Positions 1 to 10,983 of a stretch of 64,000 nucleotides of DNA are shown here, piece after piece; the stretch's first letter is position 1; every line of letters begins with the position of its first letter. A model generated the notes under the pieces. It saw nothing but the letters and a program-made list of their open reading frames with translations. It was not told the origin of the DNA and made no database searches. The stretch comes from Thermosynechococcus sp. NK55a (lineage in GTDB: Bacteria > Cyanobacteriota > Cyanobacteriia > Thermosynechococcales > Thermosynechococcaceae). Position numbers and translations under genes: made by a program. The stretch spans positions 1,888,313 through 1,952,312 of the forward strand of contig NC_023033.1 of assembly GCF_000505665.1 (NCBI RefSeq). The letters are read 5' to 3'.

Positions 1-1330
1 ATTGCCAGCGGTAATGCCAAGAGAGAGCGTTGCGAAAGCGTTCTATTTCCCGCGTTGAGATGTATTGCGACTGGAAAAATGTCTGCTGAATCACCGCGCT
101 ATAGCAACACCGATTCAGGAGTGGATAGACGATGCCATTGGCAATAGTGAGCAACCAGTGATCAAGGAGGGCATCGAGGATCTCTAAGGCCGCAGCGGTG
201 CCGTAGCGATAGGTTTGCTGATGGAGGGTGAGGGGCTGCTGGACCAGTAAATGAGCCAGCATCTCCGCCACAAACGGGATTCGCTTCAGATACACGCTGA
301 CCACGGTTTCCCTTTCTGTGAGCAATTCCTCAATGAGGTCGGCGTTACTGCCGAGGGCAAAACGATAGGGACGAAAAAACTCCCGCAGGCTCTGCTCCCA
401 CAGGTCCTGTAGTAGGGGGTTGCCCCGCTGGTGCAGAAATTCAATACTAGGGGGTGTCGCTTGTAGAGTGCGCACCAGGACATCCCACTGCCGCAGGATA
501 GTATAGAGCAGTTCCCGCCGCTGTTGGAGGATGAGCACCTCTAGCTCCAAAGGCTGCGATGTTAGGTTCAACAGATCCGACTGCAGCCGTTGTAAGCAGC
601 GATCCACCAGTTGGGAAATGATTTCAATCTGCGGACGCACGGGGGATGCCACCGGCCTAAGGGGTGTTTGACTTGGCTGTGGCAGGAAACGGGACACCAA
701 CCAGCGGGCGGCCCGAATTTCCCGATGGCGGCCTTCACACACAAGCCGTTCAAGGGGCGACAGGCTCGCCCGACCCAGATGCTGATCCAAAGCCTGCAAC
801 CATGCATCCATTTCCCCCAGTCCTTGCTGGAGAACCTGGTACCGCCAACGATCCCACGGATTGGGAAACAGCACCCTCAAAGGCGGCTTCGGGGGCGTTA
901 CTGTGTGAACGATTTCCCCTTGGGCAATGGCCAGAATTCCCGCCAACAGATCACTCAGCGCCGTATTGCGATGGTAAATGCCTTCGACAGCGGCCTGTTG
1001 AGCAAGGGAGACTAACTCAAGGGCAGCGGGTCGGACGGTGAGAATGATCCGCAGGGCAGGATAGTGTTGTTTCAGCCACTGCCACAGCCAAGGGGTGGTG
1101 GCATCATTGACCGTGAGTTGGGCATCACAGAGAACAATCCAAGGCGTGCGTTCCTCATCGAGGGGCGTGTTTTCCAGATAGGTGATTAGGCTGTGGCCAT
1201 CGTGAAAGACCAGCGGCTCAATTCCCAACTGCTGTCGAATGCCTGTCCAGAGGCCAAGGCGGATAACATCTTCTCCTTCGACAATAATCAGGCCAAAAGT
1301 CGGGGAGGCATCAGCAGTGGTAGGAGTCAT
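1..1330 (-). CDS. Ycf55/DUF3685 family response-regulator-like protein, 3' end outside the window
   Basis: The reverse strand is open from an ATG at 1330 to the window edge (over 440 codons). The N-terminus reads like a receiver domain: beta strand FGLIIVEGED, a second strand IVLCDAQL, a third IILTVRP, then a helix and VEGIY. The acidic pocket is reduced compared with a true CheY-type domain. The remainder matches the cyanobacterial/plastid Ycf55 (DUF3685) family, including ERETVVSVYLKRIPFVAE and, at the edge, REIERFRNALSWHYRW. The biochemical role of the family is unknown to me; a regulatory role is inferred from the receiver. The stop codon lies beyond position 1. Confidence 0.8.
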   Translation of the reverse strand, partial: MTPTTADASPTFGLIIVEGEDVIRLGLWTGIRQQLGIEPLVFHDGHSLITYLENTPLDEERTPWIVLCDAQLTVNDATTPWLWQWLKQHYPALRIILTVRPAALELVSLAQQAAVEGIYHRNTALSDLLAGILAIAQGEIVHTVTPPKPPLRVLFPNPWDRWRYQVLQQGLGEMDAWLQALDQHLGRASLSPLERLVCEGRHREIRAARWLVSRFLPQPSQTPLRPVASPVRPQIEIISQLVDRCLQRLQSDLLNLTSQPLELEVLILQQRRELLYTILRQWDVLVRTLQATPPSIEFLHQRGNPLLQDLWEQSLREFFRPYRFALGSNADLIEELLTERETVVSVYLKRIPFVAEMLAHLLVQQPLTLHQQTYRYGTAAALEILDALLDHWLLTIANGIVYPLLNRCCYSAVIQQTFFQSQYISTREIERFRNALSWHYRWQ

Positions 1331-1438
1331 GGGCCTTTGGTGGAGACTTTGGTGGGGGTGGTAAGGGACTATTCAGGACTATTCAGATATTGACCGAGAA
1401 CCCCCCTGATAAACAATTCCACAATGTTTGGCACCCAC

Positions 1439-1725
1439 TTAACTCAACGCCAGCATGGAGATCTTTAGGGCTATCTGGAGGGAGGGCAGCGGTAGTTTCT
1501 GGGAAATTCCTTGCCAAACCGTTAGCAGCCATTGATTTTCAGCTTGCCGCACGTATTGCTCGACACAGGGGCGCTTTGGGTTAATGAGTAGATATTCCTG
1601 AGGGGTTGGAATCTGGCGATAGTCAAAAAACGTTGGCCTGCGATTCCGATTGCTATCTCTTCTTGAGCTCAGTCAGGGGCAGGGGTGAGATGCCTGATCT
1701 CTGTTTCCAAGGCTACAGCCATCAT
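1439..1725 (-). pseudogene. Decayed Uma2-family (DUF820) endonuclease remnant
   Basis: A Shine-Dalgarno-like TTAGGAGAA precedes an ATG at 1725 that opens with a typical Uma2 start (MMAVALETEIRHLTP), but the frame stops after 18 codons. A second in-phase-broken piece downstream reads FFDYRQIPTPQEYLLI and then VEQYVRQAENQWLLTVW before its stop at 1439. This is the C-terminal part of Uma2/DUF820 proteins, which are PD-(D/E)XK-like and very common in cyanobacteria. The central catalytic region is missing. This is a deletion plus frameshift remnant, not a working gene. Confidence 0.7.
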
Positions 1726-1815
1726 GGTTTTTCTCCTAACCCTTCAGAAGGTAGGGTGGTTATCGCCCCTGTGGGCAATAGGCTATACTGCTGAAGCTGT
1801 GGTTTTCTCCGACCG

Positions 1816-2829
1816 ATGGAGCCAACGCCTGACTTTGTTTTGCCGATTCCGGCTGCAGATGCCCCCCTGTCTGAGGAGGAATTTTTCCAACAGGTGCGCC
1901 AAGCGTGGCAGGTGTGTGAGCGCTTTGACCTGCAAACGGAGATCTGGCGGGGGCAAATTCTACGGACAGTGCGCGATCGCTATCGCCGTCAAGGAGATGA
2001 GCAGGGCATCGGCTTTCGGCAGTGGCTCCAGGAACAGGAGATTAGTAAACGCCGTGCCTATGATTTGATGCAGTTGGCCGATCGCGCCGATGAATTGCTC
2101 AAGGAACGCCCCCTACCCCCTGAAGCCATTTCTCGTTTTAGTAAACGCGCCTTTTTGGAAACTGCCGCAGCGGATCCCGAGGTGCAGGCCCTGATTACCC
2201 AAGCAGCAGCAGCTGGCGATCGCATTACCCACCGCGAAGTGCGTCAACTGCAAGAGGAATGGACTGCCCTGCACTCTGCTTTTCTACCGCCAGTGGTACG
2301 CCAAAAGGCCAGCGATCGCACCCTTGCCCCCCGCTACCTCGCCCCCCTGGTCAAAGAGCTAGAAAAGCTTCCCCCCCAGCAGCAGCAGGAACTCTCCCAA
2401 GCCCTCGCTAGCGACCCCAGCGTGGAAACTATTAAGGAAATCACGGCAACAGCTCGCCAACTCAGCCGCTATCTTGAGGCCGCCCCCCAAATTCAAGCCC
2501 TCAACGCTCACCCGGTGGACTTGGAACAGGTCCTGATCGAAGCCCAGCGCCTTGAGCAACTACAAACCGTTGTCGATCTCCTGCAGCAGGCAGCGCAACT
2601 GGAAAGTACCATTGCTCGGCTTTATACCACCTGGCAGCGCCTCAGCCATCTGAGCGATCGCCTCTACCAAGAAACGGGTGCCAGCACGCCACAATTACAG
2701 GCGCTATTAGAGGCCCTAGATTTTCTCTCTGGCGATATTGTGCAAATTGACCTGGCGGGACAAACCGTTAAAGTACATATCTTTTCTGAGGGTGAAACTC
2801 GTGGCCCCAATTCTCCCCCTGAATTCTAA
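1816..2829 (+). CDS. Hypothetical cyanobacterial protein with HTH-like N-terminal segment
   Basis: 337 residues, not recognised with confidence. Residues about 45-95 contain a helix-turn-helix-like stretch (FRQWLQEQEISKRRAYDLMQ) resembling segments in DUF3102-type and partition/replication accessory proteins. Residues 100-290 are rich in Q, E, L and A and probably form long helices or coiled coil (for example LPPQQQQELSQALASD). The C-terminus ends in a short beta-rich piece (GDIVQIDLAGQTVKVHIF). HIP1 sites are dense, so it is native rather than acquired. It stands alone between the Uma2 remnant and sqdB. A DNA-associated role is only a guess. Confidence 0.65.
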   Translation: MEPTPDFVLPIPAADAPLSEEEFFQQVRQAWQVCERFDLQTEIWRGQILRTVRDRYRRQGDEQGIGFRQWLQEQEISKRRAYDLMQLADRADELLKERPLPPEAISRFSKRAFLETAAADPEVQALITQAAAAGDRITHREVRQLQEEWTALHSAFLPPVVRQKASDRTLAPRYLAPLVKELEKLPPQQQQELSQALASDPSVETIKEITATARQLSRYLEAAPQIQALNAHPVDLEQVLIEAQRLEQLQTVVDLLQQAAQLESTIARLYTTWQRLSHLSDRLYQETGASTPQLQALLEALDFLSGDIVQIDLAGQTVKVHIFSEGETRGPNSPPEF

Positions 2830-4074
<1,245 letters not shown>

Positions 4075-4080
4075 GCTGTG

Positions 4081-4917
4081 ATGACTCCCTATGCTGTAAC
4101 GGCGTCTTGGCTGGCTGAGCATTTGGCAGATCCAAGCGTTGTGATTGTGGACTGCCGCTTTGACCTTATGGACACGACGCGGGGGCAACGGGAGTATGCC
4201 CAGGGACACCTACCGGGCGCTTATTATCTTGACCTAGAGCAGGATCTCTCTAGCCCCCGGCAAGAACATGGCGGGCGTCATCCTTTGCCCGATCCCGAGA
4301 AATTAGCAGTACGGCTCAACCAAATGGGGGTCACTCCAGAAACGCTAGTGGTGGCCTATGATGATTCGCGGTTTGCCTATGCTGCTCGCTGCTGGTGGCT
4401 CTTGCGCTGGTTGGGACACGATCGCGTGGCGGTCCTCGATGGTGGCTATCGCACCTATGTAGCAGCGGGCCATGCCATCACGAGCCTTGTGCCACCGCCT
4501 CGGCAGGGAAACTTCAAGCCCCAGCCTCATCCTGAGTGGGTAGTGGATCGCGCTGCTGTGATTGCTGCTCAAGGCGACCCCCAAACGGTGATTGTGGATG
4601 CCCGCGAACCCCGTCGCTATCGCGGTGAAATTGAACCCATTGATCCGATAGCGGGTCATATTCCCGGAGCGGTGAACTATCCATGGCAGGCCATCGCCAA
4701 TGAGCAGGGGCGACTCAAATCGGTTGCGGAACTGCAAGCCCACTGGCAGCCCTTGGCTAGGGCTAAGCAAATTATTGTCTATTGTGGATCGGGGGTAACG
4801 GCCTGTGTGGATATTTTGGGGCTGGCGATCGCTGGCCTGCATCAAACCAAACTCTATGCAGGCAGTTGGAGCGATTGGTGTTCCTATTTGACGGCACCTA
4901 ACAACCGTTCGCTATGA
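4081..4917 (+). CDS. Sulfurtransferase (two rhodanese domains, SseA type)
   Basis: About 279 residues with two tandem rhodanese folds. The N-terminal domain is non-catalytic (AQGHLPGAYYLDLEQDLS). The C-terminal domain carries VDAREPRRYRGEIEP, the GHIPGAVNYPW signature and the active-site loop VYCGSGVTAC with its catalytic Cys. CGSGVTA is the loop type found in 3-mercaptopyruvate sulfurtransferases (thiosulfate enzymes usually have CRxGx[RT]), so MST activity is favoured. Start is ATG 4081; a GTG at 4078 is an alternative. It lies a few bases after sqdB on the same strand, so co-transcription is likely, and a role in supplying reduced sulfur species is inferred. Confidence 0.85.
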   Translation: MTPYAVTASWLAEHLADPSVVIVDCRFDLMDTTRGQREYAQGHLPGAYYLDLEQDLSSPRQEHGGRHPLPDPEKLAVRLNQMGVTPETLVVAYDDSRFAYAARCWWLLRWLGHDRVAVLDGGYRTYVAAGHAITSLVPPPRQGNFKPQPHPEWVVDRAAVIAAQGDPQTVIVDAREPRRYRGEIEPIDPIAGHIPGAVNYPWQAIANEQGRLKSVAELQAHWQPLARAKQIIVYCGSGVTACVDILGLAIAGLHQTKLYAGSWSDWCSYLTAPNNRSL

Positions 4918-4945
4918 TAGCCTAAGCCCTCTTCCTCACTTGGCT

Positions 4946-5542
4946 ATGGAACGTCTTCCCGGTAATGCTCCCCCGCCGTCCCATCGAGGTACTACCCAAC
5001 CGCTCCACCGTCTTGGCCGTGAACTGCAACGCTTTGGCTGGATTGGCTTTTGGATCCAGGTCGTCCTTGGCTTTGTCTCGCTGTTGATTATTATTATTGT
5101 TATCTTTAGCCGCCAATTTAATATCAATCGTCTGCAAAACGGCATGAACAGTCCCACCCTGGGCTTAGTGTTGGCGATTATTGGCCTAGTGTTTTTGGGT
5201 GTGAGTATTTACTGCTGCTATCGCTATCCGCAACTGGGCCGACGCTTGGATCAACCAGAAAAGCGCCCAACTAAGGAGCACGTGATCCGCAGCTTGAATA
5301 TTGGTCTTTGGGTAAATATCGCTGGCATGATTTTTACCGTGGCCGCCGCAGAGTGGAATGTGGGGATGTTATTACTCAAGGTGTTGTCCATTCCCCAAGG
5401 GGCAGCGGTCTATGCCACTAATGTATTGATTGAGCCGTTGGAGATTTTTGTAATTCAGGCGAAGGTGAACACGATTGCTGCTCAGTTGACGGGTATTATT
5501 GTGGCGCTGTGGTTGTTGCGCTGTGTGCGCCGTCCAGTGTGA
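4946..5542 (+). CDS. DUF3611 family membrane protein
   Basis: About 198 residues. It has a soluble N-terminal piece (LHRLGRELQRFGWIGFWIQ) followed by hydrophobic segments near residues 35-55, 72-92, 125-145 and 165-195, consistent with four membrane helices. The pattern matches the DUF3611 family of cyanobacteria and plant chloroplasts, whose function is not established to my knowledge. A TTG at 4940 is also in frame; ATG 4946 is preferred. It follows the rhodanese gene by under 30 bp and precedes pyrF by about 25 bp, so the four genes sqdB to pyrF may form one transcription unit. Confidence 0.75.
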   Translation: MERLPGNAPPPSHRGTTQPLHRLGRELQRFGWIGFWIQVVLGFVSLLIIIIVIFSRQFNINRLQNGMNSPTLGLVLAIIGLVFLGVSIYCCYRYPQLGRRLDQPEKRPTKEHVIRSLNIGLWVNIAGMIFTVAAAEWNVGMLLLKVLSIPQGAAVYATNVLIEPLEIFVIQAKVNTIAAQLTGIIVALWLLRCVRRPV

Positions 5543-5566
5543 ATGATCTGAGGAGATCCACGAGAC

Positions 5567-6271
5567 TTGTTTAATTCTCAAGCGGCTGTTGCTAGCAAAA
5601 TTATTGTGGCTTTGGATGTGCCCAATTTGGAGGTAGCGATCGCCACTATCCACAGGCTGCCCCAAGTGCAATTTTGGAAAGTGGGGCTAGAACTCTTTTG
5701 CGCCAGTGGGCCGATTATTCTTGATGTCCTCAAGGATCAGGGGAAGCGTATCTTTCTCGATCTAAAGCTTCATGATATTCCCAATACGGTAGCGGCCGCC
5801 GCACGAGCGATCGCTCCCTATGGGGTGGACTTTGTAACCATCCACACTGCCACTGGCTTAGTCGGTCTGAAAACTGCTCAGGCAGCTCTCAGGGAAAGCG
5901 CCACTCAACTCATTGGTGTCACATTGCTCACCAGCATTGGCGCAGACACCCTGCAGCAGGAACTCCAAATTCCCCTTGATCCGGCTACCTATGTAGAGCG
6001 CATGGCTAGTCTTGCCCATCAAGCAGGACTGGCGGGCATTGTCTGCTCACCGCAGGAAGCTGCACGGGTGAAACAACGCTGGGGCGAGGATTTCTTGAGA
6101 ATTTGTCCGGGGATTCGCCCCCTTGGTAGCGCAACGGGCGATCAAGCGCGATCCCTGACGCCTAATGCTGCCTTTGCTGCCGGTGCCTCTTACCTTGTCA
6201 TTGGCCGCCCGATTTTACAAGCAGCGGATCCCGCCGCAGCCTTTGATGAAATTTGCTGCAGCCTTGTTTAA
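5567..6271 (+). CDS. pyrF: Orotidine 5'-phosphate decarboxylase
   Basis: Decarboxylates OMP to UMP, the last step of de novo pyrimidine synthesis, as a cytosolic TIM-barrel dimer. 234 residues, normal for the bacterial group I enzyme. The catalytic loop FLDLKLHDIPNTV carries the Asp-Lys-Asp network, and the C-terminal phosphate-binding segment is ASYLVIGRPI. The frame opens with a TTG at 5567 preceded by a GAGGAG-like ribosome binding site, so a non-ATG start is likely. UMP kinase (pyrH) lies about 5 kb away on the other strand, so the pathway is not clustered. Confidence 0.92.
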   Translation: MFNSQAAVASKIIVALDVPNLEVAIATIHRLPQVQFWKVGLELFCASGPIILDVLKDQGKRIFLDLKLHDIPNTVAAAARAIAPYGVDFVTIHTATGLVGLKTAQAALRESATQLIGVTLLTSIGADTLQQELQIPLDPATYVERMASLAHQAGLAGIVCSPQEAARVKQRWGEDFLRICPGIRPLGSATGDQARSLTPNAAFAAGASYLVIGRPILQAADPAAAFDEICCSLV

Positions 6272-6322
6272 GCAATTTACAAAAGCCTGCAAACCAAGAT
6301 ATGATTAGAAGTTGCTGAACTA

Positions 6323-6394
<72 letters not shown>

Positions 6395-6465
6395 TTGCTC
6401 GTTGCCAGTTACAAGTTATAAGATCAACTTCATTGGACTTCATTAGACGAGTTTAGGACTCTGCC

Positions 6466-6798
6466 ATGGATACCCCAATTCCGCCGATTCAGCTTCCCCC
6501 CTGTGGTGACTGCACTGCGGAGGCGGAATGGTTGGAGGCAGCCCTTCTCAATTGGCTCAATACCGAGTATTTACCGGAAGCTGTGAATCTGGTGATTGCC
6601 CAGCGGGCAGCTCAAGTGTACCGCCGTCAGCGGCTGGAAGGGGAGCACGATCTTGGGGGCATTCTCTTGGCCTTGGTCACGGAGTTGCAAGAGTTTGATT
6701 TTTCCCAAAGCTTCTATAGCGAGTTTGCGGTTGCCAATGCGGTGAGTGATCTCCTCCTGCGGCGACTGGGCATTGAACCCTGCTGTGGAGTGGGCTAA
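6466..6798 (+). CDS. Conserved-looking cyanobacterial hypothetical protein
   Basis: 110 residues, acidic and mostly helical. The N-terminus has two cysteines ([14 protein letters not shown]) and the C-terminus a CC pair (IEPCCGVG). The centre reads [21 protein letters not shown] do not recognise a named family. Coding character is good (HIP1-like codon use, clean ATG at 6466). The last 4 bp overlap the end of glmU on the opposite strand, so the two genes converge tail to tail. The paired cysteines would allow metal binding or a disulfide, but nothing in the sequence decides this. Confidence 0.6.
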   Translation: MDTPIPPIQLPPCGDCTAEAEWLEAALLNWLNTEYLPEAVNLVIAQRAAQVYRRQRLEGEHDLGGILLALVTELQEFDFSQSFYSEFAVANAVSDLLLRRLGIEPCCGVG

Positions 6799-8144
6799 GC
6801 TTTGGGTTCCCAGTTGGGTTTGACCACTTGACGACAGCGGGCAATGACAAGGGCATTATCCGGTACATCTTCTGTGACGGTCGAACCCGCCGCTACTGTG
6901 ACATTGTTACCAAGGGTTACTGGTGCCACTAAAACACTGTTAGCCCCTGTCTTGGTGCCGCTACCAATATGGGTGGGGTGTTTGCGAACACCATCGTAGT
7001 TGGCGGTGATTGTTCCTGCCCCGATATTGACGCGATCGCCCAAGGTGGCATCCCCCAGGTAGGACAAATGGGAGGCCTTGGTGTCACTGCCCAACTGCGC
7101 TTTTTTTAGCTCCACAAAGTTGCCAATGCGGCAGTGATCGGCAACCACACTTTGCTGGCGGATGTGGGCAAAAGGCCCTACTTGGGTATCCTCGCCAATC
7201 TCACTGTCGGTAATCACGGCATAGCGAGCGGTCACCCGTTCGCCAATGACACTATTTTCAATCAAGGTGCCGGGGCCAATAATGCTGCCACTGCCAATAC
7301 GGGTTTGGCCGCGCAGGTGAGTTTGGGGTTCAATCACCACATCCGGTGCTAGCTCAACGGTATCCTCAATCGTGATACTGGCCGGGTCAATTAGGGTCAC
7401 CCCCGCCTGCATCCAAGCTTTTTTGATTCGATTTTGGAGCACTTGATAGGCTGTCGCCAACTGCACGCGATCGTTGACGCCCAAAATCTCCTCATAGTCT
7501 TCCACGTCCACTGCCATCACGGGACTTAGGGCATTGACGGCATCGGTCAGGTAGTATTCCTGCTGATCATTATTGGACTGGAGATGGGGCAACACAGCAG
7601 CAAGTTGGGGCCAATGGAAACAATACACCCCAGCATTAATGCGGCGGTTTTGCTTTTGGGCTGTGGTGCAGTCACGATCCTCAATAATTTGCTTCAGCAT
7701 ATTCTGACTGTCGCAAATCACGCGGCCATAGCCTTGGGGGTTGGGAATTTGTGCCGTTAAAATAGTGGCCGCATTGTTGTGTTTCTGGTGAACTGCGAGC
7801 AAGTGTGCCAGTGTTTGACCACGCAATAGGGGCACATCGCCATTGAGCACCAAAAGATGGCCTTCATAGTCCTTGAGGTAGGGCAAAAGCTGCTGCACAG
7901 CATGACCTGTTCCCAACTGTTCCCGCTGCTCGACAAATTCCACGTGGGGCTGATCCGCTAAAGCGGCACGGACGGCCTCTCCTCCATAGCCAATGATCAC
8001 AAACTGCCGTTGCGGTTGCAGAGATTGAACTTGGTGTAAAACCCAGCCCACCAGCGATCGCCCACCTAAGGGGTGGAGAACTTTTGGCAGTGAGGATTTC
8101 ATCCGTGTGCCTCGTCCTGCCGCTAAGACTGCCACAATGACCAT
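6795..8144 (-). CDS. glmU: Bifunctional GlcNAc-1-P uridylyltransferase / GlcN-1-P acetyltransferase
   Basis: Makes UDP-GlcNAc for peptidoglycan and outer-membrane glycans: acetylates GlcN-1-P, then adds UMP. The N-terminal pyrophosphorylase signature is [20 protein letters not shown], followed by VLNGDVPLL. The C-terminal half is a left-handed beta helix of hexapeptide repeats ([19 protein letters not shown]) with the acetyl-CoA segment [19 protein letters not shown]. The frame extends to 8282, but the conserved N-terminus begins at ATG 8144 (449 aa, normal length). It converges with the small gene at 6466-6798. Confidence 0.95.
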   Translation of the reverse strand: MVIVAVLAAGRGTRMKSSLPKVLHPLGGRSLVGWVLHQVQSLQPQRQFVIIGYGGEAVRAALADQPHVEFVEQREQLGTGHAVQQLLPYLKDYEGHLLVLNGDVPLLRGQTLAHLLAVHQKHNNAATILTAQIPNPQGYGRVICDSQNMLKQIIEDRDCTTAQKQNRRINAGVYCFHWPQLAAVLPHLQSNNDQQEYYLTDAVNALSPVMAVDVEDYEEILGVNDRVQLATAYQVLQNRIKKAWMQAGVTLIDPASITIEDTVELAPDVVIEPQTHLRGQTRIGSGSIIGPGTLIENSVIGERVTARYAVITDSEIGEDTQVGPFAHIRQQSVVADHCRIGNFVELKKAQLGSDTKASHLSYLGDATLGDRVNIGAGTITANYDGVRKHPTHIGSGTKTGANSVLVAPVTLGNNVTVAAGSTVTEDVPDNALVIARCRQVVKPNWEPKA

Positions 8145-8355
8145 GGATTTGTTGTGCCTCAATGAGCAAAGGGATGGCGAACTGGCACTCCCGGGGGGAA
8201 GCCGCCCAGCATCAGCGCCATCCACAATTGGAGTATACCAAGGTTGCGGTAGCCAAAGATAGCAGCCCCACGGGCGAGTCAATGCCCCTAAGATGAATCA
8301 AGCGCACCAAAATCCAGTAAGGTTGATGCAGTAGTTGACGAGTCACTCACCGTCC

Positions 8356-9084
8356 ATGACCGCTTCAAAATCAACCAAGCGACCTGTCCCCTTGGCAGCT
8401 CAGTTCCTAAAACTGGTGGGAATTATCCTACTCCTCACCTTTTTGGTCGAGTGGGGTATTCTCTTTATTACTCCCCAGTTTAATAACAGCCAGTGGCAAC
8501 TCACGGTTGTCAACCAATTCATTGACCGCGGCGCCACCCCCTTGATTGGGTTTGTCTTTATCTACACTGGCTTTTGGATTCAAGCGGTCTCTGGGAGTGC
8601 TACGCAGCCGGAGCCAGGGGAACCTGCCCTGAAGGATTGGCGATTTTGGGTTTTTGTCCTCTCGAGTTTGCTGGGATTACTGTGCCTGCTGGCGATTCCT
8701 CTCTACCTATCCATTACAGGCCAAATTACGGAACAGGCGGTCAACCAAATCAATCAAGAGGCGGCACAGGCAGAAATTCGGCTGGAGCAGGAACAGCAAC
8801 AAATCAAACAACTGGCCAGTAGCGGTCAATTGCAGCAACTTCTGAAAAGCAATCAACTGCCTCCCGATCAACGGGCGATTCTTGAGCAGTTACAAAAAGA
8901 CCCCCAAGCCCTCGACAAACAAGCGGGTCAGGCACGGGAGCGCATCCGCAGTCAACAACAGGAAGCGGTCAATCGGGCACAACAGGAAGCTTTTTTGAAT
9001 CGTTTAAGGGTAGGCATTCGTAGTTTTCTATTGGCAGTGGGCTTTATTACCATTGGTTGGAGTGGTCTGCGCGAGCACCGCTAG
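8356..9084 (+). CDS. HpsJ-like membrane protein
   Basis: About 242 residues. It has membrane segments near residues 20-40 (LKLVGIILLLTFLVEWGI), 60-75 and 95-120. A long Q/E-rich periplasmic or cytosolic coiled coil follows (residues about 125-210, for example QEAAQAEIRLEQEQQQIKQL), and a final membrane helix FLLAVGFITIGWSGL. This architecture fits the cyanobacterial HpsJ-like family named from hormogonium polysaccharide loci. In a unicellular host a role in envelope or polysaccharide export is only inferred. A TTG at 8335 could add seven residues. Confidence 0.6.
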   Translation: MTASKSTKRPVPLAAQFLKLVGIILLLTFLVEWGILFITPQFNNSQWQLTVVNQFIDRGATPLIGFVFIYTGFWIQAVSGSATQPEPGEPALKDWRFWVFVLSSLLGLLCLLAIPLYLSITGQITEQAVNQINQEAAQAEIRLEQEQQQIKQLASSGQLQQLLKSNQLPPDQRAILEQLQKDPQALDKQAGQARERIRSQQQEAVNRAQQEAFLNRLRVGIRSFLLAVGFITIGWSGLREHR

Positions 9085-9121
9085 GCATTGTTACCATTGC
9101 CACCTACCTGAGGAGTGAACT

Positions 9122-10291
9122 ATGGTTTACCTCATCGTGCCTTGGCGCTTTCTGTCGCAGTCGGTGGGTCTTGGCTGCTTGATCAGTTTGCTCCTACAAC
9201 TGACGGCCGCAGCAGTGGAATTGCGGGTCGCGGTTTTGGATCGGGTGCGTCAAGTAACAATTAGTAGCTCCACCCCAGCGCAATTACGGGATGAGGTGGG
9301 TCGGGTCCTGACAGTGGCACCGCAGCAGAGTATTACCGCTGTCCTCACAGGGACTGGCCTACAAGCAGGGGGTGTGCATGGCCGGCAAGTTTTCCTCGAA
9401 CCTCGAGACAATGGCCTCGTGCGAGTGGGCGATCGCTGGTATCGCGGGCGGTTGCAATTGGTGAGTACCAATGAGGGGATTCTCGCCATCAATCTTGTGG
9501 ATTTAGAGGCGTATCTGCCCAGTGTAGTGGGTAAGGAAATGTATCCCTCTTGGCCGCTAGAAGCCCTCAAAGCCCAAGCAGTGGCTTCCCGTTCCTTTGT
9601 TCTCTTTCGGCGCGATCGCGCCCGCCGTCGGCCGGGCAGCCTTTTTGATGTGGGTGCCACCGTTACTCATCAGGTGTATGGGGGGGTCAGTTCAGAAACC
9701 GCCAGTACCCTAGCCGCCGTTGCCGCTACCCGCGGTCAAGTGCTGACCTACAATGGCCGAATTATTGAAGCGCTCTTTCATGCCTCCTCTGGCGGGCACA
9801 CAGAAAATTCAGAAGACCTTTGGCAAACTGTGATTCCCTACCTGCGGGGTACCCCTGACTTTGACCAAGTCTCCCCCAACTTTCAATGGACGGTTCGTTT
9901 TACAGCCGCACAACTGCAGCAACGCCTCCCCGGTATTGGTTCAATTGTTGGCTTTCGCCCCTTACAATTGACCCCCCAAGGGCGAGTCATGTCAGTGCAA
10001 GTGGTGGGCACAGCCGGTAGCCGCACAATTTCTGGCAGTGAACTACGGCGCGCGTTGGGACTGCGCAGTACCCTACTGACGATCACACCAGAATATGGCA
10101 ATGTGGCCAGCCAAAGGGCTCAAGGTGTGCCAGTGGCTTTTACAATTACTGGACGGGGTCACGGCCATGGCCTGGGCATGAGTCAATGGGGGGCCTACGG
10201 TATGGCCTTGCAGGGTTACACCTACGACCAAATTTTAGGGCATTATTACCAAGGCGTTACATTGAGTGTATTGGACACAACTGAGCGTTGA
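9122..10291 (+). CDS. SpoIID/LytB domain protein
   Basis: 389 residues. An N-terminal hydrophobic segment (about residues 14-33) serves as signal peptide or anchor, so the protein is probably periplasmic. The SpoIID domain follows: VVGKEMYPSWPLEALKAQAV (conserved catalytic-type Glu) and SRSFVLFRR, then HASSGGHTENSEDLW and the C-terminal GRGHGHGLGMSQWGAYGMA, all hallmarks of SpoIID. Bacillus SpoIID is a lytic transglycosylase; cyanobacterial members are usually annotated as amidase enhancers. Remodelling of peptidoglycan is inferred. A GAGGAG ribosome binding site sits before the ATG. Confidence 0.88.
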   Translation: MVYLIVPWRFLSQSVGLGCLISLLLQLTAAAVELRVAVLDRVRQVTISSSTPAQLRDEVGRVLTVAPQQSITAVLTGTGLQAGGVHGRQVFLEPRDNGLVRVGDRWYRGRLQLVSTNEGILAINLVDLEAYLPSVVGKEMYPSWPLEALKAQAVASRSFVLFRRDRARRRPGSLFDVGATVTHQVYGGVSSETASTLAAVAATRGQVLTYNGRIIEALFHASSGGHTENSEDLWQTVIPYLRGTPDFDQVSPNFQWTVRFTAAQLQQRLPGIGSIVGFRPLQLTPQGRVMSVQVVGTAGSRTISGSELRRALGLRSTLLTITPEYGNVASQRAQGVPVAFTITGRGHGHGLGMSQWGAYGMALQGYTYDQILGHYYQGVTLSVLDTTER

Positions 10292-10343
10292 CGAGCTTTA
10301 TGTCCCTCGACTATGCTGCCCCTAGCGGTATGGAGTCAAGGTT

Positions 10344-10982
10344 GTGGTCTTAACACTCTATTTCTTGCGCCACGGGCAAACTAGCTTTAGTCGTGCCAAT
10401 GCCTACTGTGGAGAACTGGATCCACCCTTGACGGATGCTGGCCTAGCGATGGCTGAAGCGTTTGCCGAGCACTATGCCCAGTTGTCTTGGCAGGCAGTCT
10501 TTGTCAGCCCAATGGTGCGAACTCGAGCCACGGCACAGCCCCTGTGCGATCGCCTGGGTCTCCAGATGCAGATCCGCGACGGTCTGCGGGAAATTCACTA
10601 TGGTCAGTGGGAAGGCCTCTCTCCGGAAGAGGTGAATGCCAAGTTTCACGATGACTATGTGCGCTGGCTGGCGGATCCGGGCTGGAATGCCCCCACAGGG
10701 GGTGAGCGGGGGATTGACATCTACTACCGCAGTAATGCCGTCCTCTTAGAAATTGAACGGGAGTATCCCGACGGCAATGTTCTGCTTGTTTCCCACAAAG
10801 CCACCATTCGGATTATGCTCTGTGGCCTTCTGGGTATTGATGTGGGACGGTTTCGCGATCGCATTGCTGCCCCAGTGGCCAGTGTCAGTGTTGTGGAGTA
10901 TACCTCCCGTGGACCACTGCTCCTTGCTCTGGCGGAGCGATCGCACCTGAGTCCAGAACTGCGGCACCTGCCGGGCACCTAA
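10344..10982 (+). CDS. Histidine phosphatase family protein (phosphoglycerate-mutase-like)
   Basis: 212 residues. The catalytic motif YFLRHGQTSFSR contains the phospho-accepting His, and a second His is in LLVSHKATIRIMLCGLLG. The proton donor Glu is in LREIHYGQWEGLS. This is the branch-1 histidine phosphatase fold used by cofactor-dependent mutases, fructose-2,6-bisphosphatases and many broad phosphatases; the substrate cannot be told from sequence. The start is a GTG at 10344. The gene ends 1 bp before frr on the opposite strand. Confidence 0.85.
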   Translation: MVLTLYFLRHGQTSFSRANAYCGELDPPLTDAGLAMAEAFAEHYAQLSWQAVFVSPMVRTRATAQPLCDRLGLQMQIRDGLREIHYGQWEGLSPEEVNAKFHDDYVRWLADPGWNAPTGGERGIDIYYRSNAVLLEIEREYPDGNVLLVSHKATIRIMLCGLLGIDVGRFRDRIAAPVASVSVVEYTSRGPLLLALAERSHLSPELRHLPGT

Positions 10983-10983
10983 C